This document shows positions 1-7,152 of a stretch of 64,000 nucleotides of DNA, one piece after another. Within the stretch, counting starts at the first letter, position 1. Each line of letters starts with the position of its first letter. The position numbers were made by a program, and so were the translations under genes. The DNA lies in assembly GCF_008124865.1 (NCBI RefSeq), contig NZ_VNHY01000003.1:248001-312000 (forward strand). The letters are read 5' to 3'. The notes under the pieces were generated by a model that had not been told where the DNA came from, made no database searches, and saw nothing but the letters and a program-made list of their open reading frames with translations. The DNA comes from Fodinibius salinus (GTDB lineage: Bacteria > Bacteroidota > Rhodothermia > Balneolales > Balneolaceae).

Positions 1-456
1 AATAGGCAGGTAGCCGTGGAAGCTAAACTGCTGACCGTTAAATCCTGATCCCATAAGTGCCAACAGGATAGAGGACGGCCCGACCAGCGGGGACACCTTA
101 ATGTCGATATCATGTGCCATCTTAATAAGTTGTGATCCGGGATCGGCCACCGCCGGACATCCGGCTTCGGAAATTAAGCCTACATCTCTTCCTTTTTTTA
201 ATGGCTTAAGAAATGATCTGATTTCCTGGATAGGGGTTTCTTTGTTAAGCAATAGAAACTCAATTTCGTACTCCGGTACAGTGTTCTCAACCCATTGCAG
301 GTATCGAGAAGTTGTCTGTACATTTTCCACAATCATTACCTCTAGCCGACGAACGACAGAAAGCACATAGTCGGGAATGGTATTATTCTCTGGGGTTTTG
401 CCCAGTGTATTGGGTATGAGATATAGGGTACCTTTTTGGGATTTATTGCTGCTCAT
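1..456 (-). CDS. RsmI-like SAM-dependent methyltransferase (partial, C-terminus beyond window)
   Basis: This is the N-terminal 152 residues of a tetrapyrrole-methylase-fold methyltransferase, read on the minus strand from an ATG at 456 and cut by the left edge. The RsmI-type glycine-rich stretch EAGCPAVADPG and the following VGPSSILLALMGSG are visible. RsmI 2'-O-methylates C1402 of 16S rRNA. This sequence looks like the second, Bacteroidota-type relative (opening with GTLYLIPNTLG) rather than canonical RsmI, so the exact substrate is uncertain. It starts 5 nt after the stop of the upstream membrane protein, so the two are probably cotranscribed. Confidence 0.85.
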   Translation of the reverse strand, partial: MSSNKSQKGTLYLIPNTLGKTPENNTIPDYVLSVVRRLEVMIVENVQTTSRYLQWVENTVPEYEIEFLLLNKETPIQEIRSFLKPLKKGRDVGLISEAGCPAVADPGSQLIKMAHDIDIKVSPLVGPSSILLALMGSGFNGQQFSFHGYLPI

Positions 457-461
457 ATTGC

Positions 462-944
462 CTAATCCACTCTTTCGATAACAAATTCTTCTTGATCTTC
501 CGATAGTTTCTTATTTGCAAAACGGTGTGCTGCTATGGCAATACCCGTGGTAATCAGGAGTGCCACAAAAGCCATGAGCCCGTTGGTCCACACTAAGTTT
601 TTCTGTGTATCAATAGTGGGCAGCAGCACAATTTCTTGCCAACCTCCGGGATTATAACGTACCGGTACTACCCGGATTTCTTGTAGGTCACCTGCCATTT
701 CTACCGGTAAAGAAAGCTGTCGCTGGATTTCCGTTCCGTCTTTAGTCTTAAATTGCAATACAATATAGCCGTTGGTCTGAGCGGCAATTTGTTTGAGCTC
801 AAATTCCAAAACTTCGGCTGTATAGCTGGTCCCGTTTTCAAAAGTGTCATTAATGCCGTAATAGACTGTTCCCTGTTGTATTATCAGAAATAGAAATGCC
901 AGCGGCATCAGCCAGAATAGGTATAAAAACTTATAGCGATTCAT
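462..944 (-). CDS. Two-helix membrane protein, DUF3592-like
   Basis: A 160-residue protein with a hydrophobic helix at residues 7-25, an extracytoplasmic beta-rich segment of about 90 residues (YTAEVLEFELKQ... through RYNPGGWQEIV) and a second helix at about 120-140, followed by an acidic tail. The topology and the 'V.Y.PG' pattern before the second helix are typical of DUF3592 proteins, whose function is unknown. It lies between the beta-lactamase-fold protein (16 nt upstream) and the RsmI-like methyltransferase (5 nt downstream) in an apparent three-gene minus-strand operon. No catalytic motif is seen. Confidence 0.6.
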   Translation of the reverse strand: MNRYKFLYLFWLMPLAFLFLIIQQGTVYYGINDTFENGTSYTAEVLEFELKQIAAQTNGYIVLQFKTKDGTEIQRQLSLPVEMAGDLQEIRVVPVRYNPGGWQEIVLLPTIDTQKNLVWTNGLMAFVALLITTGIAIAAHRFANKKLSEDQEEFVIERVD

Positions 945-960
945 CAGTCGTAGTGTTTAT

Positions 961-2163
961 TTATTGAGTAGAAATTTCTTTTTGGGTGGCTTTTCGCAAT
1001 GCCGGATCCCACATTAGCCGCTGCTGGTAATCCTGATGCATTAAATTACTGCTCATATGAAACCAAAAGGCAACTTGCAGAGAATCGAAAAATACGGCCT
1101 GTCCAAACGGTTCCTTCGAATAGACTGAGGCCCCGTAATCAATACCATTTAACAGTCCCAGCCGATTGTCGTAAATAGCACCGTAATGTTTAAAATCGTT
1201 GTTTAAGCTTTGACGTTCATAAGGCCAGTCCATGATGTTTTTTACACGTCTCGAAATGGCTGGAGACAGCAAGCTGTCTTGCTCTAGTTGAACCATCAGT
1301 TGTGATAGTTCATCGGCAGTAGATTTAGGAAACATGTTTAGCGCATCACGCCGCTCGGTAAAACCGGTACCTAGTCCCTGTTGCTCCTCAAAAACTGATA
1401 TCACTTTCTTATGAAACTGATTGTTATCCCGAAAGTGCTTGGTAGCTGACAATACTGAATCTTGGAATCTATCTTTTGACCAGTTTTGTAACTTTTTAAA
1501 TCGGGCAGAAAATGTAGTGTCATGCATTTTGGGATGTAGTGCGATATACAATCCCGAAAAGGGCAGGGGCATATCCGTATTTGAAAGACCAAGTATGCTT
1601 ATCGTGCTATCGATTTCCGCTTTACCCAGTTTGTGAAACAAATAGTCCGAGAAAGCCAGATCATTATAGATAATGGCTTTTTGCACGATCTGGTCCAATG
1701 GTACTTGGTTTTCACTATTAATGATTCCTTCATTGGACAGTGCTGCCTTAGCATTTTCGTGATTGGAGGCATCAATATACGGCAGTTGGTAGCGGTCTGT
1801 GGAATTTAGTGAGATAAGTTCTTTGGGACTAATATTGCCTTTTTCTATCAGGCGGGCATAGGTGGTAATCAGAAAGAGATTAGACAGCGTGCCCATGGTG
1901 CGCGCCTTTTCTCCTTGATAGCTAATAGTAGTATCAGGATTAATGCCCGAACGAGATACAACAGCAGCATGATTGGGATTTTCGCCAATGTATTCGGTTA
2001 GTCCTTTTAAAGAAGTTGCTTTAGAAACCCACTGTTGACCTTCTTGCAAATCCTTACTGTTATTAAAAAGAGTTGTAAGTGCATCAAGATTAAATCCAAA
2101 AACGATCAGAAAGATGAGCAGAAGGGTACCGAAAAAAGTTCCGGCAAATTTGAGGATACGCAT
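961..2163 (-). CDS. Beta-lactamase-fold (class A-like) membrane-anchored protein lacking catalytic motifs
   Basis: A 400-residue protein with one N-terminal membrane segment (residues 7-25) and an extracytoplasmic domain that I align by eye to class A beta-lactamase/serine hydrolase folds. GTLSNLFLITTYARLIEKG occupies the place of the SxxK helix, YNDLAFSDYL the place of the SDN loop, and KHYGAIYDNRLGLLNG the place of the KTG strand. None of the catalytic signatures is intact: there is no SxxK lysine and HYG replaces K-T/S-G. It is therefore probably a non-catalytic binding or scaffolding relative. First gene of an operon with the two-helix protein and the RsmI-like gene. Confidence 0.6.
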   Translation of the reverse strand: MRILKFAGTFFGTLLLIFLIVFGFNLDALTTLFNNSKDLQEGQQWVSKATSLKGLTEYIGENPNHAAVVSRSGINPDTTISYQGEKARTMGTLSNLFLITTYARLIEKGNISPKELISLNSTDRYQLPYIDASNHENAKAALSNEGIINSENQVPLDQIVQKAIIYNDLAFSDYLFHKLGKAEIDSTISILGLSNTDMPLPFSGLYIALHPKMHDTTFSARFKKLQNWSKDRFQDSVLSATKHFRDNNQFHKKVISVFEEQQGLGTGFTERRDALNMFPKSTADELSQLMVQLEQDSLLSPAISRRVKNIMDWPYERQSLNNDFKHYGAIYDNRLGLLNGIDYGASVYSKEPFGQAVFFDSLQVAFWFHMSSNLMHQDYQQRLMWDPALRKATQKEISTQ

Positions 2164-2294
2164 AGATGGGATTACCAGTTAAATATGTAAGTGATCCCAA
2201 ATATACGGACTTTGTTCCGCTAAATCAGCAAAGAATAGATCAAAATGATAGAGGTGAAACCGTCTTTGTTTTATCGTTCCACCTCCGCCGTTAA

Positions 2295-3548
2295 TTAACC
2301 TACAAACTTCATCATTATGGCACAGAGATAGGCTGCATATGTACCGAGGGCATAGCCCATCACGGCCAACAGCACACCTACTGGAGCTAACGCAGGATGA
2401 AAAGCCGAGGCCACAATAGGGGCCGAAGCTGCGCCTCCCACATTAGCCTGACTACCCACTGCTACAAAGAAGAATGGAGCGTTGATTATTTTAGCTACCA
2501 CAAAAAGAATAGTCACGTGAATGATAATCCAGAGCAGTCCGATTAAGAAGAAACCCGGATTTTCAAAAATGGCCAGTACATTCATCTTCATTCCAATAGT
2601 AGCTACAAGCACGTACAGAAAGAGACTGCCGAATTTTGAGGCACCTGCTCCTTCGAGCTTACGTGCAGGCGTGAAGGAAAGCGCAAGTCCACCGGTAGTG
2701 GCAATAACGATAATCCAGAAAAACCTAGAATCGAGGCTCAGATTACTTAAGTAGGGAAAGTTTTCGCCAATCCACGGAGCCATAAAGTCAGCACCCAAAT
2801 GTCCGATAGCCGTAACCACAAAGGCAACAGCTACAATAGTGGTAATATCGGCAAGGGTTGGAATTTTGGCAATGCTCGCTTTATAATCCTCAATCTTTTT
2901 GCGGAGCTCAGTGATAGGCGAAGCATCGGCGTTAAACCAGTTGTCAATTTTTTCGGAAATGCCTGCGCCATACAGTAGAAAGCCCAACCAAATATTAGCT
3001 ACAATGATATCTACCGTAACCATTGCCGAGAACAGATCATCACTGGGATTGAACACTTCGTACATGGCTGTTTGGTTGGCGCCACCGCCAATCCAGCTGC
3101 CGGCTACGGTTGAAAGCCCACGCCACAGAGCTTCCGGACCAGCACCGCCGGTCATTTCGGGTGCAAAGTAGCTAACGGTAAGTAGTGCCAGTGGACCGCC
3201 AATTGTGATACCAACTGTTCCAGCTAAAAACATGATGATAGCTTTAGGCCCAAGGCCGATAATGCCTTTGAAATCGATACTGAGCGTAAGCAGAACAAGG
3301 CTGGCCGGCAACAGATAGCGAGAAGCTACGAAATATAAGTTCGATTCTTCACCCGATATTACTCCCAGTGAATTAAAGATAGAGGGAATGAAATAACAGA
3401 GTAACAGAGAAGGAACAAAGGTATAAAATTTTTGCCACTTGGGATTATCACTGTTTGAGGTGATAAAGATAGCTGCCAGGATAAGAAGCAAAATTCCCAA
3501 GACGACGGCATCGTTGGTAAAGACCGGAGCTGCAAGAATATTAAACAT
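2295..3548 (-). CDS. DUF819 family integral membrane protein
   Basis: A 417-residue, very hydrophobic protein with about ten to twelve predicted membrane helices. The glycine-rich GSWIGGGANQTAMYE segment in the first half and VGSQANVGGAASAPIVA near the C-terminus are characteristic of DUF819 (YjcL-like) proteins. The two similar motifs suggest an inverted-repeat transporter fold, and small-molecule transport is a reasonable inference, but no substrate is established. It is divergent from dapB, with a 128-nt intergenic region, and lies 131 nt upstream of the beta-lactamase-fold gene on the same strand. Confidence 0.8.
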   Translation of the reverse strand: MFNILAAPVFTNDAVVLGILLLILAAIFITSNSDNPKWQKFYTFVPSLLLCYFIPSIFNSLGVISGEESNLYFVASRYLLPASLVLLTLSIDFKGIIGLGPKAIIMFLAGTVGITIGGPLALLTVSYFAPEMTGGAGPEALWRGLSTVAGSWIGGGANQTAMYEVFNPSDDLFSAMVTVDIIVANIWLGFLLYGAGISEKIDNWFNADASPITELRKKIEDYKASIAKIPTLADITTIVAVAFVVTAIGHLGADFMAPWIGENFPYLSNLSLDSRFFWIIVIATTGGLALSFTPARKLEGAGASKFGSLFLYVLVATIGMKMNVLAIFENPGFFLIGLLWIIIHVTILFVVAKIINAPFFFVAVGSQANVGGAASAPIVASAFHPALAPVGVLLAVMGYALGTYAAYLCAIMMKFVG

Positions 3549-3676
3549 AAGCTAATTTTGTTGAAATGATGACGCATGAATCTACATGATATTTGGGGTT
3601 TTTTGCAAATGGGATGAAAATAGAGCTGTAAAAGCTTATACTTAATCTATAATTTTAAATGAAAAAGTATTTGGCT

Positions 3677-4354
3677 ATGAATATTGCCGTTATCGGCACC
3701 GGTAAAACCGGCGGTAAAGTCCTCGAGGTTTTAGATGATGATCAAATTATAGGTCCATTTGATTCTTCTAATAAACCTACTGTTGAAGCATTAGCTAAGG
3801 CAGATGCGGCTATTCTTTTTGTACCGGGTGCTGCGGCGGATGAATTAATTAATACACTTATGGAAGCCGGGATTCCAGCGGCATGGGGCACAACAGGTTA
3901 TGAATGGCCGGATGATTTGGATGAACAGCTCAAGAAAAAAGATTTAACCTGGCTGCAAGCCTCAAACTTTAGTCTGGGGATGAATATTGTGCGCCGCTGT
4001 CTGGGGGTTATTGGACAGAGCTCATCGGTATTGGATAATCCCTCTTTTCATATTCACGAAATTCATCATACGGATAAGCAGGATGCGCCCAGTGGAACAG
4101 CTATTTCCTGGGAGCAATGGCTGGGGGAAGAAGCCCAAATCACCTCTGAGCGTAAAGGTGATATCAAAGGAATTCATCAGCTTAACGTGCAAACTGAGAC
4201 TGAATCTATTGAATTAAAGCACCAAGCACACGATCGCAAAATTTTTGCTCAAGGTGCTATCTGGGCAACCGAACAGCTGGTTAATCGCGATATAGCTCCC
4301 GGCTTTTACAGCCTTTCAACTATATTTGATAATATAATGCAACAACAGTTATGA
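3677..4354 (+). CDS. dapB: 4-hydroxy-tetrahydrodipicolinate reductase
   Basis: Second committed step of lysine/diaminopimelate synthesis: NAD(P)H reduction of hydroxy-tetrahydrodipicolinate, in the cytoplasm. The N-terminal Rossmann motif GTGKTGGKV and the catalytic block HHTDKQDAPSGTA (two histidines, Lys and PSGTA) are present. I prefer the ATG at 3677, because the family normally begins directly with the Rossmann strand (MNIAVIG). An in-frame ATG at 3659 would add six residues, and neither start has a clear Shine-Dalgarno sequence. The short form (about 225 aa) is usual in Bacteroidota. It overlaps dapA by 4 nt (ATGA). Confidence 0.93.
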   Translation: MNIAVIGTGKTGGKVLEVLDDDQIIGPFDSSNKPTVEALAKADAAILFVPGAAADELINTLMEAGIPAAWGTTGYEWPDDLDEQLKKKDLTWLQASNFSLGMNIVRRCLGVIGQSSSVLDNPSFHIHEIHHTDKQDAPSGTAISWEQWLGEEAQITSERKGDIKGIHQLNVQTETESIELKHQAHDRKIFAQGAIWATEQLVNRDIAPGFYSLSTIFDNIMQQQL

Positions 4355-5235
4355 GTTTAACAGATACGCAACTATATACGGCACTCGTAACCCCCATGAA
4401 AGAAAATGGGGATTTGCATCTTGATGACTTGGCATCGCTTATTCACCGGCAGGATGAGGCTGGGAATGGCGTGCTTGTGCTGGGCAGTACGGGCGAAGGA
4501 TTGGCCCAGAGTCTAGAACATAAAAAGCAGGTAGTAAAAACAGCATCGAGTTTAAATATAGATGTGCCCATTATGGTGGGTGTAGGTGGCTTTAACTTGC
4601 GTAATCAGATCGAATGGATTGAATATTGCCACCAGTTTGATGTGGATTCATTTCTACTGGTGACGCCGCTCTATGCCAAGCCGGGTGCTAAAGGACAGGT
4701 ACAGTGGTTTAAGTCACTACTTGATACTGCCGACCGGCCGTGCATGCTGTATAATGTGCCGTCGCGGACCGGCATTTCAATGAGTCCGCTGGTACTTAAA
4801 GAGTTAGCTGATCATCCTAATTTTCATGCTGTCAAAGAGGCCAGTGGCAGTATCGATGATTATCAGCAGTATCGTAAAGCAGCAAAAGATATTGCTTTTT
4901 ACAGCGGTGATGACGCACTACTTCCCTTTTTTGCTATGGCTGGTTGCCACGGACTTGTTTCGGTGGCAGCAAATGTATGGCCCCATGCCACGCATGAATA
5001 TGTGAGCCGGTCTCTTGATGGACGAGGTCCCGAATTGTTGCCGCTATGGCAGGAGTGTACGGATGCATTGTTCAAAGGACCAAACCCCGTGCCGGCGAAA
5101 GTATTGTTGCACGAAAAGGAAGAGATTGAACACTCGACCTTACACCCGCCGCTCACTGAAGATGATGTAGAAGATATAAGCCTGCTGAAAAATGCAGATA
5201 ATATGATTGAGCAGTGGTATAGTGAAATAGAGTAG
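4351..5235 (+). CDS. dapA: 4-hydroxy-tetrahydrodipicolinate synthase
   Basis: Condenses pyruvate with aspartate semialdehyde, the entry reaction of the diaminopimelate pathway. A 294-residue TIM-barrel aldolase with the usual landmarks: GSTGEG near residue 47, Tyr134 in YNVPSRTG, and Schiff-base Lys162 in AVKEASG. The length matches the family. The start overlaps the dapB stop (ATGA), implying translational coupling, and dapD follows after 150 nt. Feedback inhibition by lysine is common in this family, but I cannot judge it from the sequence. Confidence 0.95.
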   Translation: MSLTDTQLYTALVTPMKENGDLHLDDLASLIHRQDEAGNGVLVLGSTGEGLAQSLEHKKQVVKTASSLNIDVPIMVGVGGFNLRNQIEWIEYCHQFDVDSFLLVTPLYAKPGAKGQVQWFKSLLDTADRPCMLYNVPSRTGISMSPLVLKELADHPNFHAVKEASGSIDDYQQYRKAAKDIAFYSGDDALLPFFAMAGCHGLVSVAANVWPHATHEYVSRSLDGRGPELLPLWQECTDALFKGPNPVPAKVLLHEKEEIEHSTLHPPLTEDDVEDISLLKNADNMIEQWYSEIE

Positions 5236-5385
5236 ATCCAATCCTGAACTTATTCCAGGATTTGATTAGCTTACTTATTGCAGTACTCTGCTTTGAAAAG
5301 AGTTTTACAATAATTTTAGGATAGCCGTCGGGAAGTCGCCCGCCGGACTACGAAAAAGCTTCATATAACTAAAAAATAATTTACA

Positions 5386-6138
5386 ATGAGTAATAACTGG
5401 GAAGACATTTTAGATCAATTGGAAACTGGAGAAATACGTGCTGCCGAACCGAAAGGAGATGGCTGGGAGGCAAACCGAGAAGTTAAGGAGGCTATCTTGG
5501 AATCTTTCAGTGCGGGAGAAAATACTGAATATTCGGGTATCTACGAGGGGTTTGTTGACAAACATAATCTGCCGCCTCAGAAGTTTAAATCGGAACAGAA
5601 TGTACGCTTGGTTCCCGGCGGATCATCGGTGCGGCGCGGAGCCTATGTGGCTTCCGGAGTTATCCTTATGCCTCCGGCTTACGTTAATGTAGGCGGCTAT
5701 GTGGATGAGGGGGCTATGATTGACAGTCATGCTTTGGTAGGATCATGTGCGCAGGTTGGTAAAAATGTGCATCTTTCTGCCGGCGTTCAGCTGGGTGGTG
5801 TGTTAGAACCGGTGGGATTACGTCCTGTAGTAATTGAAGATGATTGCTTTATTGGCGCAGGTTCGGTAATCGTAGAGGGAATTCTCGTTAAAGAAGGCGC
5901 CGTGATTGCTCCCGGTGTTACACTTTCAAAATCAATACCTGTGTATGACTGCGTAAATGAAGAAGTGCTTGGTAAAGGGGCCGACATCCCGGAGCGAGCA
6001 GTGGTCGTACCGGGGACGCGTCCCATGAGTGGCGAGTGGGCACAGGAGCAGGGACTCAATGTTGCATGTCCGCTTATCGTAAAATATCGTGATGCCGACA
6101 GTGATGCTTCTCTTGAGCTGGAAGATGCTCTCCGGTAA
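5386..6138 (+). CDS. dapD: Tetrahydrodipicolinate N-succinyltransferase
   Basis: Succinylates tetrahydrodipicolinate, placing this organism on the succinylase branch of lysine synthesis. The 250-residue protein has a helical N-terminal domain (residues 1-75) and a left-handed beta-helix of hexapeptide repeats (about 85-210, e.g. VSAGV-type VHLSAGVQLGGVLEP and VIEDDCFIGAGSVIVEG). GYVDEGAMIDSHALVGSCAQVG is a conserved DapD block. It completes a dapB-dapA-dapD cluster. The 150-nt gap after dapA contains only a short weak hairpin. Confidence 0.93.
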   Translation: MSNNWEDILDQLETGEIRAAEPKGDGWEANREVKEAILESFSAGENTEYSGIYEGFVDKHNLPPQKFKSEQNVRLVPGGSSVRRGAYVASGVILMPPAYVNVGGYVDEGAMIDSHALVGSCAQVGKNVHLSAGVQLGGVLEPVGLRPVVIEDDCFIGAGSVIVEGILVKEGAVIAPGVTLSKSIPVYDCVNEEVLGKGADIPERAVVVPGTRPMSGEWAQEQGLNVACPLIVKYRDADSDASLELEDALR

Positions 6139-6233
6139 TAAATCCGTTTGTGGAATAAAAACGTATATAATAATAGCGGTATTATATTGTTCTTAAAATA
6201 GCAGCGAATGGGGACTGTTAATCAATAACTATT

Positions 6234-6914
6234 ATGATGAAATCCATAACAAAGTTTTTAAGTGTATTTTTGGGCCTGTTATTTATTGTCAGCTGTGCAG
6301 CGAAAGAGGCACCGCAGAACAAACAGGGAGAAAAAACTGAGCCCGATCTCACCGAAGAGCAGCTGGCTAAACTCGAAACGGCTTATTTTGCAAGTGGATG
6401 TTTTTGGTGCACGGAAGCTGTCTTTGAGCGGGTGAAAGGTGTTAAGGAAGTGGTGTCCGGTTATGCGGGTGGCGATAAACCGAATCCCAGTTACAAAGAA
6501 GTGGCTTCCGGCTCTACGGAATATGCCGAAAGTGTTCGCGTGCGATACGATTCTGATGTAGTGAGTTATCGGCAGTTGGTGAAGGTATTTTATGGATCAC
6601 ATGATCCCACGCAGCTTAACCGACAGGGACCGGATGTGGGGAAACAATACCGGTCGGTTATTTTTTATCAGAATGATGAAGAACTAGCTATTGCCAAAGA
6701 GATTAAGAAGAAACTGGAAGAGGCCGGCAAGTATAAGGATCCGATTGTAACTAAGTTTACAAAATACGATCAATTTTACGAGGCTGAAGATTACCACCAG
6801 GGATATTATGATGCGCACCCCAATGATTCATACATCGTAAATGTATCGAAGCCAAAAGTAGAGAAGTTTATAAAGAACTTTAAACATCTGCTAAAAGAGC
6901 AGTACAAAGATTAG
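6234..6914 (+). CDS. msrA: Peptide-methionine (S)-S-oxide reductase, lipoprotein form
   Basis: Reduces methionine-S-sulfoxide in proteins. It has a lipoprotein signal peptide with the lipobox FIVSC (Cys21), so it probably acts in the periplasm attached to a membrane, followed by a 30-residue charged linker and the MsrA domain. The active-site block GCFWCTEA (Cys56), the downstream YAGGDKPNPSYKEV and the DHYHQGYY-type motif EDYHQGYYDAHP are all present. No MsrB domain is fused. ATG codons at 6234 and 6237 are equivalent starts. Confidence 0.93.
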   Translation: MMKSITKFLSVFLGLLFIVSCAAKEAPQNKQGEKTEPDLTEEQLAKLETAYFASGCFWCTEAVFERVKGVKEVVSGYAGGDKPNPSYKEVASGSTEYAESVRVRYDSDVVSYRQLVKVFYGSHDPTQLNRQGPDVGKQYRSVIFYQNDEELAIAKEIKKKLEEAGKYKDPIVTKFTKYDQFYEAEDYHQGYYDAHPNDSYIVNVSKPKVEKFIKNFKHLLKEQYKD

Positions 6915-6951
6915 GAATCCCTTCCCTTACAAAATTCACAAAATGTGAAAT

Positions 6952-7049
6952 TGTCATCGCAAGCCCCACAATTTTTGGGGTGTGGCGATCTCGAATATTG
7001 TGTGTATTACCACATCTCCCTCATTCCATGCACTCTATGCACAATGACA
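6952..7049. repeat. Decayed REP-like inverted-repeat element
   Basis: The msrA-thrC intergenic region contains a roughly 98-bp element bounded by inverted ends (tgtcatcg on the left, caatgaca on the right). Its left part can fold as a hairpin around gccccacaatttttggggt. The layout resembles intergenic repeats I know from Bacteroidota/Chlorobi genomes, which open with TGTCATTGCGAG and close with CTCGCAATGACA. This copy has diverged. The perfect small palindrome ttcacaaaatgtgaa lies just before it (6935-6949). No coding content is seen between 6915 and 7152. Confidence 0.45.
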
Positions 7050-7152
7050 CAACGTTTTGCAAAGTCATGTAATAAATAATTAAGAGTGACTATTAATAAA
7101 TGGAAAAAGAAAAGGACTAATAGGATTTTTACTTTTCGACGGTTAGTTGTCC

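Noticed and set aside
3549-3676. Possible lysine riboswitch upstream of dapB
   Set aside because: The 128-nt AT-rich spacer is too short and lacks the conserved multi-helix layout.
5236-5385. Small inverted repeat aatcctg / caggatt after dapA as a terminator
   Set aside because: The stem is only 7 bp without a T tract, and dapD continues the pathway; probably chance.
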